The notes beneath the pieces were generated by a model. That model made no database searches. It was not told the origin of the DNA and saw nothing but the letters and a program-made list of their open reading frames with translations. From Lachnospiraceae bacterium (GTDB lineage: Bacteria > Bacillota > Clostridia > Lachnospirales > Lachnospiraceae), in NCBI GenBank assembly GCA_017408735.1, contig JAFQUB010000010.1, positions 51,384 to 115,383 on the forward strand: 64,000 nt of DNA, given 5' to 3'. Shown piece by piece: positions 23,633 to 31,825 of this stretch. How positions within the stretch are numbered: the stretch's first letter is position 1; each line of letters starts with the position of its first letter. A program made the position numbers and the translations under genes.

Positions 23633-26134
23633 ATGAAGAGAAAACAAATAAGAAAAAAAGGGATTGTTGTAGGTTTGTTTGCACTGCTTACCTTAGGGCA
23701 AATCAGCAGTGGAGAAGATATTAATGTAGTACATGCATCCGATATGACAGATACGATATTATCCACAGAACGAGTACAGAATGGAGAGAGGGTATTTACA
23801 TCAGTATCAGCACAGGAAGCAGATATTACATCCACACCAACGTCAGCGCCGGTAGAGGAAATTGTGGCATCAGTTACCTTTGACGGAAACGGTGGAACTT
23901 TTCCCAACAATGGTGGAAGCTCTACTACAGTAAGAAAGATTACTCAGGAAGAATTGACGAATCAGTTAAAAGGATATTTGTACCGTTCTACCTTTCCGGT
24001 ACCTGTAAAAAAAGGTTATACTTTAAAAGAGTGGCGAAAAAATAACGCAGATGGTCAAAGAATTACCGAAAGAATGGCCATAAAGGCAGGTGACCATATT
24101 ACTGTGCAGGCCCAGTGGACACTGAATAGTTATACCATTAAATATCACGCTAATGGCGGTGAGATTATCAGTGAAAAGAAATTAGCTTCGAAATATAATG
24201 TTAACACCGATACGATTACCCTTCCTACCGCACAAAAGAAAGGACATTATTTTGGCGGTTGGTATACTACTGGAAACTTTCAGGGACAGGCTGTGAAGTC
24301 CATTCCAAAAGGCAGTGCAGGAAATGTGAATTTGTATGCAAAATGGATCAGTGCAGCACCGAAAAAGCTGGAGATTGACAGTGTTTCCACCAAGAGTAAG
24401 AAACTGACAGTTAATTTAAAAAAAGATGCAAGTGCAAAAGGATATGAAATTGTAATTTCAACAAGTAAGAAATTTTCCAAAGGAAGTACAGTCACTTATA
24501 ATATGGGAAATAAGATGAAATTGGAAATTTCTCAGCCGGGAAAAGGTACTTATTATATCAAAGCTCGTGCCTATGCATATGATGATTTAGGAAAGATATG
24601 TTATGGAAAATACAGTGCCGTGCAAAAAGCTGTTGTCAAGAGTACCGTGAAAGAATATAAAGCAACTTCCAATTCCGCAAAAATTACTTCCGCAAAAGCT
24701 GTAAATGAAGATACTGTAACAATAAAAGCTACCATCAAGAAGCAGGTAAAAAGCAGTGATGATTTCTATTATCTGGTAAAGGTGAATCCATCCGGTAATA
24801 AAGCAGTAAATTCACTTGGAAAAGTATTCAAAGGAAAGAAAATAACATTCAATTTAGACACAGAAGATAAAGTAAATGTGGTATCTAAATTTGCCGTAGC
24901 TGTAAAACAGAATGGAAAGTATAAGGTTATCAGTAAACCAACTTACATAAGTAATCCGGAGAAGATTGCTTTCAATAAGATGGAATATGTAAAACCCGCA
25001 TCCAAAAAAGGAATTCACGGAGCAAATGATGTGAATCTTGGAGCAAAAAATACCATGTGTAATATTAATATCAATGATTTGATTACCACAAAAGGCAAGG
25101 GAACTGCTTATAAATATAATGGAAAAACATATTATTTCTCTAACACTCAGCAGGGCTACGTAAAAGAGTGTAATGCAAATGGCATCAGCGTCACCGTAAT
25201 GATTTACATGCCATGGAATGCCAAAAATTCATACTTAATTCACCCGGCAGCAAGAAGTAAAGGATATTATTATTATGCTTTAAATACGGTAGATGAAAAG
25301 GCAAGAGAAACCTTGGAGGCAGCTTTCTGCTATCTTGGAGAAACTTTTGGAAAGGAAGATTGTTATGTTTCCAACTGGGTATTGGGAAATGAAGTTAACT
25401 CTCAGAAAATGTGGAATCATGCAGGAAATTTATCCCTAAGTGAGTATACAAAATCCTATGCACAGCTTTTCCAGATGTTCAGTTATGGAATAAAGTCATC
25501 TTATTCTAATGCAAGAATTTTTGTACCATTAGACAATGCATGGGCAATTCCGGTATCTGAGATGGGATGGAATGGAAAGACCTTCTTATCTGCCTTTGAC
25601 AAAGCATTAGCGAAAGAAAGTCCGAAAACAAAATGGAATTTGGCATACCATGCATATTCATTCCCGTTGACCAGTTCAGCGTACAGTAGTAACCAATATG
25701 TAACGAACAGTGCGAATTCACCGTACATTACTATGAAAAATATTGAGGCATTGACAAATTATATTAAAAAGACATATGGAAGCAAAACAAGAATTATTCT
25801 TTCAGAACAGGGATATACAGCAGATTTAGGAGAAAATGTGCAGGCGGCATCTATTGCATATGGATATTATAAGGCAGAATTTAACTCTATGATTGATGCA
25901 TTTATTATCCGTTCCATGTATGACCATGCAGGTGAGGCAGCACAGGGACTTTCCATGGGATTGTCCAGTGCAAGTGGAAAACATAGACAGGCCTATACCG
26001 TATTCAAGTATATGGATACGTCGAAATCAGAAAAATATACAAAGAAGTATTTAAAAAACATTGGAGCTAAAAGTTGGAAATCCATTATTCCTGGTTACAA
26101 AGCTTCCAAATTCAAAAATATGAAAAGTAAATAA
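23633..26134 (+). CDS. Secreted DUF5722 glycosidase-like protein with InlB-type repeats
   Basis: 833 residues; ATG after AAAGGGGG. An N-terminal signal peptide is followed by a variable Thr/Ser stretch and two Listeria-Bacteroides repeats (VTFDGNGGTFPNNGG..., IKYHANGGEIIS...HYFGGWYTTG). Fibronectin-like strands rich in Lys (about 240-440) come next. Residues about 455-833 form a DUF5722-type TIM-barrel: SNWVLGNEVN (candidate acid/base Glu) and RIILSEQGYT (candidate nucleophile Glu), the spacing expected of clan GH-A glycosidases. It likely acts on extracellular polysaccharide or host glycans; the substrate is unknown. The permease gene starts 14 bases downstream. Confidence 0.8.
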   Translation: MKRKQIRKKGIVVGLFALLTLGQISSGEDINVVHASDMTDTILSTERVQNGERVFTSVSAQEADITSTPTSAPVEEIVASVTFDGNGGTFPNNGGSSTTVRKITQEELTNQLKGYLYRSTFPVPVKKGYTLKEWRKNNADGQRITERMAIKAGDHITVQAQWTLNSYTIKYHANGGEIISEKKLASKYNVNTDTITLPTAQKKGHYFGGWYTTGNFQGQAVKSIPKGSAGNVNLYAKWISAAPKKLEIDSVSTKSKKLTVNLKKDASAKGYEIVISTSKKFSKGSTVTYNMGNKMKLEISQPGKGTYYIKARAYAYDDLGKICYGKYSAVQKAVVKSTVKEYKATSNSAKITSAKAVNEDTVTIKATIKKQVKSSDDFYYLVKVNPSGNKAVNSLGKVFKGKKITFNLDTEDKVNVVSKFAVAVKQNGKYKVISKPTYISNPEKIAFNKMEYVKPASKKGIHGANDVNLGAKNTMCNININDLITTKGKGTAYKYNGKTYYFSNTQQGYVKECNANGISVTVMIYMPWNAKNSYLIHPAARSKGYYYYALNTVDEKARETLEAAFCYLGETFGKEDCYVSNWVLGNEVNSQKMWNHAGNLSLSEYTKSYAQLFQMFSYGIKSSYSNARIFVPLDNAWAIPVSEMGWNGKTFLSAFDKALAKESPKTKWNLAYHAYSFPLTSSAYSSNQYVTNSANSPYITMKNIEALTNYIKKTYGSKTRIILSEQGYTADLGENVQAASIAYGYYKAEFNSMIDAFIIRSMYDHAGEAAQGLSMGLSSASGKHRQAYTVFKYMDTSKSEKYTKKYLKNIGAKSWKSIIPGYKASKFKNMKSK

Positions 26135-26148
26135 GAAAGGCTAAAGGT

Positions 26149-27288
26149 ATGAAAGGAGCAACGAAACAGATTATTGGCTGGATAAAAAAGGAAAGTGTAC
26201 TAGTCATTGCCATAGTGCTTGCGGCGGTATCCGTGTTTATGGTGCCGCCGGATGGGCAGTATGCAGGTTATATTGATTACAAAACCATTGGATTATTGTT
26301 TTGTTTAATGTCAGTGATGGCAGGATATCAAAAGATAGGAATTTTTCAGTGGATGGGACAAACGCTTTTGACAAAGGTAAAGATGAGTCGGAGCGTATCA
26401 GCGGTACTAGTTTTTCTGTGCTTTTTTACAAGCATGTTTATCACCAATGATGTTTCACTGCTGACTTTTGTACCTTTTTCTTTGATAGTGCTGGAGATGG
26501 CAGAAATGGAAGAATTGCTGGTGCCCGTGGTTGTGCTTCAGACCATTGCAGCCAATTTGGGAAGTATGCTACTACCTTTTGGAAATCCTCAGAATTTGTA
26601 TTTATACGGACAGTCCGGATATGGTATACTGCAGTTTGCCACGGTAATATTGCCTTATGGCATCATATCATTTGTCTTATTGGCATTTAGTTTATTGGGA
26701 ATTAAGAAGGTGCCGGTGACTTTACATATTCTTCAGCACAATACTTCAGAGATAAAGAGCAATAAAGGAAAAATTATCGCATATACAGTTTTATTTGTAT
26801 TGTGTATTCTGGCAGTGGCTCATATTCTGCCATGGATTATTGTGCTGGTAATAGTATCTGTAACAATTCTTCTGTTGGATAAAGAATTATTCCGTAGAGT
26901 AGACTATTCCTTATTACTGACATTTGTATTTTTCTTTTTATTTATAGGGAATCTTGGAAGAATTCCATCCTTTTGTAAGTTTCTGGAAGGGATTTTAAAA
27001 GGAAATGAAGTGATAACAGCAGTACTTGCCAGTCAGATAATCAGCAATGTTCCTACTGCATTGTTGTTGTCAGGATTTAGTAATCAGTGGGATGCATTGA
27101 TTATAGGAACTAATCTTGGAGGACTTGGAACGCTGATTGCTTCTATGGCAAGTCTGATTTCCTATAAGCAAGTGGCACAGAAAAAACCGGAGTATAAAAA
27201 GAAATATTTTAGATTGTTTACCATAGCCAATGTGATTTATCTAATCATATTAATGGTTGCGTGGCTGGTCTTTAAATTCATGCTGTGA
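26149..27288 (+). CDS. SLC13/ArsB-type permease
   Basis: 379 residues with about ten membrane helices. Conserved segments of the citrate/dicarboxylate/arsenite (IT superfamily) transporters are visible: FFTSMFITNDVSLLTFVPF, LQTIAANLGSMLLPFGNPQNLYLY and SQIISNVPTALLLSGF, each repeated near the N- and C-terminal halves. The substrate cannot be told. It is 14 bases behind the secreted glycosidase-like gene and probably co-transcribed. Confidence 0.85.
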   Translation: MKGATKQIIGWIKKESVLVIAIVLAAVSVFMVPPDGQYAGYIDYKTIGLLFCLMSVMAGYQKIGIFQWMGQTLLTKVKMSRSVSAVLVFLCFFTSMFITNDVSLLTFVPFSLIVLEMAEMEELLVPVVVLQTIAANLGSMLLPFGNPQNLYLYGQSGYGILQFATVILPYGIISFVLLAFSLLGIKKVPVTLHILQHNTSEIKSNKGKIIAYTVLFVLCILAVAHILPWIIVLVIVSVTILLLDKELFRRVDYSLLLTFVFFFLFIGNLGRIPSFCKFLEGILKGNEVITAVLASQIISNVPTALLLSGFSNQWDALIIGTNLGGLGTLIASMASLISYKQVAQKKPEYKKKYFRLFTIANVIYLIILMVAWLVFKFML

Positions 27289-27311
27289 TGCCCTGTTTCA
27301 GGACATCACAG
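27283..27311. terminator. Bidirectional terminator overlapping two stop codons
   Basis: CTGTGATGCCCTG (27283-27295) pairs with CAGGACATCACAG (27299-27311) with one mismatch and a 3-base loop. The stem contains the stop codons of both the permease (plus) and the histidine kinase (minus). Confidence 0.8.
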
Positions 27312-28610
27312 TTCTATTAAAAATACAGTTCCTTGAGGATTGTTATCTTCAATCCATATTTTTCCCCTATGTGCATAAATAATTTCCTTGGCAATACAGA
27401 GTCCAAGACCAAAATGTTCCTTATCTGTACGGGCATTGTCCGAGCGGTAAAAGCGTTCAAATACTAACTTTTTTTCAGAATCATCTATGCCGGAACCGGT
27501 GTCCGCCACAGAAAAACAAAACTTTCCGGAAGAAACTGATTTTAAAGACAGGGTTACGCTGCCGCCTTCCGGGGTGTAAGAGAGGGCGTTATCCATAAGA
27601 ATAGAAAATACCTGTATCATACGTTCTGTATCACATGTGCAGTCACAAAGCATTTCTTCCGGTAGGGAAAGATGTAACGAAATATGTTTGCGTTTTGCAA
27701 GGGTTTCATATTTTTCATACACGTTCAATAAAATGCCGTCAGGCTGACAGGGAGCAGGCTGTATATGAAAATGTTTGGAGTCTGAATTTGCCAGAAGCAG
27801 CATATCAGATATAAGATGCTGCATTCTTGCCCCTTCTTCCGCCATTATTTTCTCAAAATGAAGTTTTTCCTCTCTGGAATCTGCTTTTTTCAATGCCTCT
27901 AAAGCAGACATAATTACAGTCAGTGGAGTTCGAAGTTCATGAGAAGCAGAAGCCACAAACTGTGTCTGTTTTTTGCGGTTTTCTTCCAGAGGAATCAACA
28001 TTTTTCCGGTAAAAAACCAGGAGAAAACCGATAGTAAAATAATTCCTAACATATCAGCAATGGTGATAAAAAGCCGCAAAGATAAAATCTGGCGTTCCTG
28101 ATGATTCAGAGGTAATAATAAAATAAAACTCAAATCGCCACCGGATTTTGGAATAACACCGGCGGATACATAGTAGCTTTGTTTCTGTTCATCCTTTAAG
28201 GAAAATTCTTCGTGTACCGGAAAAAGACTGGAAGTGCTTTGAAATATATTAAGTTGAAAGTTTGTTTCTGCCATGGAAGTTACTTTCTCCAGAAGCAATT
28301 CTTTTTGTTGCTTTTCTTCTTGGGAGGTGGAGGCATGAAGCTGCTGGTAAAACAATTCCTGTCCATTGTCATATAAATAAATCTGAAAATTGCTGTTATC
28401 ATGCAGCTGATTCAGCCATTGATGGGAAATGGCATTTTCTCCCTGCAAATGGAGAATAATGGTATTTACTTCTTTTAAAAAGGAAGCATAGTTGTTTCGC
28501 TTCATATTACTTTCTGCAAAAAACAGGCAGGTGAAGGAAAGAGCAACCAAAATAAAACCGGTTACAAAAACGCAGAACAAAGTCATCTTCTTGTGTAATT
28601 TTTGAAACAT
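27306..28610 (-). CDS. Sensor histidine kinase
   Basis: 434 residues on the minus strand, start at 28610 (ATG eight bases after GGAGG; the longer frame begins inside the ribosome site). Two membrane helices (about 10-32 and 170-195) flank an extracellular domain of about 140 residues. Cytoplasmic HisKA carries the phospho-His in ASHELRTPL, and HATPase has an N-box (DNALSYTPEGG), G1 (ADTGSGID) and G2 (HFGLGLCIAKEI). It is encoded 24 bases after its OmpR-type regulator. The divergent solute-binding protein operon is the likely target. Confidence 0.9.
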   Translation of the reverse strand: MFQKLHKKMTLFCVFVTGFILVALSFTCLFFAESNMKRNNYASFLKEVNTIILHLQGENAISHQWLNQLHDNSNFQIYLYDNGQELFYQQLHASTSQEEKQQKELLLEKVTSMAETNFQLNIFQSTSSLFPVHEEFSLKDEQKQSYYVSAGVIPKSGGDLSFILLLPLNHQERQILSLRLFITIADMLGIILLSVFSWFFTGKMLIPLEENRKKQTQFVASASHELRTPLTVIMSALEALKKADSREEKLHFEKIMAEEGARMQHLISDMLLLANSDSKHFHIQPAPCQPDGILLNVYEKYETLAKRKHISLHLSLPEEMLCDCTCDTERMIQVFSILMDNALSYTPEGGSVTLSLKSVSSGKFCFSVADTGSGIDDSEKKLVFERFYRSDNARTDKEHFGLGLCIAKEIIYAHRGKIWIEDNNPQGTVFLIEL

Positions 28611-28634
28611 AAAATTGTCCTCCAATAAATTGGG

Positions 28635-29306
28635 TTAATTTTCTAATATGTATCCAACCCCACGAATGGTTTTTAAATTCAGACGGCTTTCCACATATTT
28701 TAAACGTTTTCTTAAAAAGTGGATGTAAGTATCTAAATTGCCCTCCTCCACTTCTGCATCCGTTCCCCAGACTCTGGAGAGAATCACCATACGGCGCAGA
28801 GAAGTTTCGGGATTCTGGAGAAATACCTCCAGCAGACGTCCTTCCCGACCGGAAAGTTGTAAGGTATTTCCGGGACCTTTTAATTCTCGCAGACCGGTGT
28901 CATAGGTTATATCACCAAAACTTAATAGATTATCTTCGCTATAGCTGCCGTTTCGTCTTCCGATGGAGCGAATGCGTGCAGACAGTTCTTCAAAGGCAAA
29001 AGGTTTTACAATATAATCATCTGCACCGGTATCCAGCCCCTCAATGCGGTCATAAAGCTCACCTAAGGCGGTGAGGATAATCACCGGAGTGAGAATTCCC
29101 TGTTCTCTGGCTTTTCGTAAAACTAACAGTCCATTCATGGTAGGAAGCATCCGGTCTAACAGCACAATATCGTGGGCATCCTGCAAAAATAAATCCAGAC
29201 CGTCTCTGCCATCGTGACAGATTTCAACACTGTGATGCTCTTTTTCCAGCTGGAAAGCCAGCGTATCACATAGGTTTTTATCGTCTTCTATCAGTAAAAT
29301 TTTCAT
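28635..29306 (-). CDS. OmpR-family response regulator
   Basis: 223 residues on the minus strand. Receiver domain with IEDDKNL, phospho-acceptor Asp in VLLDRMLPTMNG, and VKPFAFEEL. The winged-helix output domain carries LQLSGREGRLLEVFLQNPETSLRR, VWGTD and a DTYIHFLRKRL recognition helix. AGGAGG precedes the start. It forms a two-component system with the kinase encoded immediately after. Its start faces the lipoprotein operon at 29484, separated by 177 bases containing three TTAAAG repeats. Confidence 0.93.
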   Translation of the reverse strand: MKILLIEDDKNLCDTLAFQLEKEHHSVEICHDGRDGLDLFLQDAHDIVLLDRMLPTMNGLLVLRKAREQGILTPVIILTALGELYDRIEGLDTGADDYIVKPFAFEELSARIRSIGRRNGSYSEDNLLSFGDITYDTGLRELKGPGNTLQLSGREGRLLEVFLQNPETSLRRMVILSRVWGTDAEVEEGNLDTYIHFLRKRLKYVESRLNLKTIRGVGYILEN

Positions 29307-29398
29307 GAGTTTCCTCCTAAAATCATTGAAACTTGCGTATCACATACGTCCTAGTATATCATAGAATTCTTAAAACAATCTTTAAAAATAAAAGAAAA

Positions 29399-29427
29399 TT
29401 AAAGGTAATTTTAAAGAAAGTTTAAAG
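29399..29427 (+). promoter_or_regulatory. Candidate response-regulator sites (TTAAAG repeats)
   Basis: TTAAAG occurs at 29399-29404, 29411-29416 and 29422-29427, spaced 12 and 11 bp, one helical turn each. This is the tandem direct-repeat geometry used by OmpR-family regulators, and it lies between the regulator gene and the lipoprotein operon. A weak -10 (TAAACT, 29438-29443) follows. Confidence 0.45.
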
Positions 29428-29483
29428 GAAGATTTGCTAAACTGAAAGAGATTTAAAGAGAAAAATACAAGGAGAATTACATT

Positions 29484-31811
29484 ATGAAAAAACATAACAA
29501 GTTCCTCTCTGTGTTATTGACCGCAACCTTGATGTTTGGGCTTGTGGCATGTGGAAACACAGAAAATGAGGACAGCACAAAAAACAGTGTTAATGGAAAC
29601 GGGGAGCAGACAGAAGCCTCAGAAAGCGCAGGAGCAGTGAACGGAAGATTTATAGAATCCCAAGTGGAATTGCCGGAGGGGATAGCTGAAATCAAAGGTA
29701 TTGCCAAGTTGTCCGATGGAAGTCTGGAAGCGGCAGCGGTTAGCAGTCAGACAGGAAAGGATTGCCTGTTAACATCTGCAGACGAGGGCGGCAATTGGCA
29801 GGTAAAAGAAATAGAAAGCCTGAACGCTAACTACATAACAAATGTAGCAATTAGAAATGACGGGACAGTAGCATATGTGGGATATTTTAATGAAGATGAA
29901 GCCAAAGAAGGTACTGATATCATGGGAACGGAAGGTTTGAAGCTGGTATCTAAAGACGGTAATGTACAAAAGGTGGATTTTGCACTTCCACAAAGCGAAG
30001 ATACCTCTGCAGAAAGTGGTATGGTGACCCAGATGGCATTTGATGAAGACGGAAATCTTATTATACAAGATTTACAATCCCGTTTTTTTGCTGTAAATAC
30101 AGAAACAGGTGAATTAACAGAACTTTATTCCGGGGATGGAGAGTATATTCCATATTTTGGAACAGTAGGAAACAGGGTGTATGCAGTGTCCGAAAGTGGA
30201 ATGAAAATTTTTTCCGGAAAAGACGGCAGTATGGCCGAAGAGGATTCTGTTTTAAATGAAATGGCAAAGAAAAATGCAGAACCTACTGCTATATTAGGAT
30301 ATCTTCCGGTAATTATGACAAAAGGAATGGAAGAAAACAGTCTGGTATATGCAAACCATGAAGGGGTATATTATCATTCGGAAAATGGAAGTGTCAGTGA
30401 ACAGTTGATTAATGGAGAATTCTGTTCTTTAAGTGATACCACATTAGCACTGGCTGGAATTGTCATGCTAAATGAAAAAAGCTATCTTATTTCTGCTTTG
30501 GATTCTATGGGAAATGTAAAACTTTTGAAATATATATATGATGAAAATGCGTCTTCCGTTCCAGAAAAGCAGCTGCAAGTATATGCTTTGGAAGATTCTA
30601 ATCTGTTGCGCCAGGCAATAGCTGTTTTTCAGGCCAAGAATCCGGACACTTTTGTACAGGTAGAAATTGGTATCAGTGAGGAAAATGGCGTTACCACAGA
30701 AGATGCACTTCGTACTCTGAATACAGAAATTCTGGCTGGAAAAGGACCGGATATTCTGATTCTGGATGGCATGCCGGTGGACAGTTATGTAGAAAAAGGA
30801 ATTTTAGCAGACATAAAGAGTATATTAGATGAAGTAGAAAGTGCAGATGGAATGTTTGTTAACATTAAGAATGCCTATGAAGACAATGGAAGCATTTATT
30901 GTATGCCTTGCCGTTTTAAAATTCCGTTGATAGCAGGAAGCAATGAAGCAGTGGAAACAGGCAATGTGGAAGGCTTGTTAAACTATGGAAAAACCATCAA
31001 AGAAGAAGGAAAAAAAGTTTTTTCAGTAAATGGAGCCGCAAATATGTTAGAAGAACTTTTCCAGATAAAATCTGCGGGCTGGCTGAACGAAGAAGGCGCG
31101 ATAGAGCAGAGCAAACTGGAAATGTACTTAAAGACAGCAAAAGAAATGTATGACTTAAACGGTAACAGTCAAACGGCTGGAAATGAAGAGGTATATACAT
31201 TTTCTACAACCAATGGGTATAATTTGGGAACATTTTCAGCTTATGGAATAGAAAGACTGACAAAGAAAAGCCGGATTTCTTTTGGAACACTGGCAAATAT
31301 ATATGAATTGAAAGATATGCTTTCTATAGAAAAACAGTTAGACGGAACTTACGGTATGTTTATCAACGAGGAAGCCAAAAGCTTTGTTCCATATCTGATG
31401 GCAGGTGTTGTCAGTGGAAAAGAAGGAGAACAGCAGGTACAGGAATTTATGAAAACCATATTTGGCAAGGAATGCGGCATGCAGTCAGAAAGCGGATTCC
31501 CGACAAATAGGGCAGCATATGAAGCATTATGTCAGAGGGAACTGGAAAATGCAGAAAACGGAGAGGAGGTTTCTGTGGAATTTTCTACAGAAGAAGGTAC
31601 GATGACAACTTATACCGTGTGTAATCTGACCCAAGAAGATTTAGATAGCTTAACAGAAAAGTTGGAAAGTATGACAACACCAGTTATTACAGACAGTATT
31701 ATCAGAGATTTGATAATTACGGAAGGATGTAAATATCTGGAAGGCGAGCAGTCTTTAGAAGAAACAAGTGGTGCAATCATGCAGAAAGTAAATCTTTATC
31801 TCTCGGAATAA
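29484..31811 (+). CDS. Solute-binding lipoprotein with large N-terminal domain (copy 1)
   Basis: 775 residues. Lipoprotein signal with lipobox LVAC. Residues about 50-360 are rich in strand-turn units with DGS/NDG turns (KLSDGSLEAAAVS, SADEGGNWQVKEIE, FDEDGNLIIQDL), suggesting a beta-propeller. From about 365 it is an ABC extracellular solute-binding domain (YALEDSNLLRQAIAVFQAKNPD, NTEILAGKGPDILILDGMPVDSY). The next gene encodes a paralogue of the same architecture. It is first in an operon with two sugar-type permeases. The propeller-like domain is unusual for a binding protein and may bind a polymer or sense the wall. Confidence 0.82.
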   Translation: MKKHNKFLSVLLTATLMFGLVACGNTENEDSTKNSVNGNGEQTEASESAGAVNGRFIESQVELPEGIAEIKGIAKLSDGSLEAAAVSSQTGKDCLLTSADEGGNWQVKEIESLNANYITNVAIRNDGTVAYVGYFNEDEAKEGTDIMGTEGLKLVSKDGNVQKVDFALPQSEDTSAESGMVTQMAFDEDGNLIIQDLQSRFFAVNTETGELTELYSGDGEYIPYFGTVGNRVYAVSESGMKIFSGKDGSMAEEDSVLNEMAKKNAEPTAILGYLPVIMTKGMEENSLVYANHEGVYYHSENGSVSEQLINGEFCSLSDTTLALAGIVMLNEKSYLISALDSMGNVKLLKYIYDENASSVPEKQLQVYALEDSNLLRQAIAVFQAKNPDTFVQVEIGISEENGVTTEDALRTLNTEILAGKGPDILILDGMPVDSYVEKGILADIKSILDEVESADGMFVNIKNAYEDNGSIYCMPCRFKIPLIAGSNEAVETGNVEGLLNYGKTIKEEGKKVFSVNGAANMLEELFQIKSAGWLNEEGAIEQSKLEMYLKTAKEMYDLNGNSQTAGNEEVYTFSTTNGYNLGTFSAYGIERLTKKSRISFGTLANIYELKDMLSIEKQLDGTYGMFINEEAKSFVPYLMAGVVSGKEGEQQVQEFMKTIFGKECGMQSESGFPTNRAAYEALCQRELENAENGEEVSVEFSTEEGTMTTYTVCNLTQEDLDSLTEKLESMTTPVITDSIIRDLIITEGCKYLEGEQSLEETSGAIMQKVNLYLSE

Positions 31812-31825
31812 AGGTGGGAAAACAT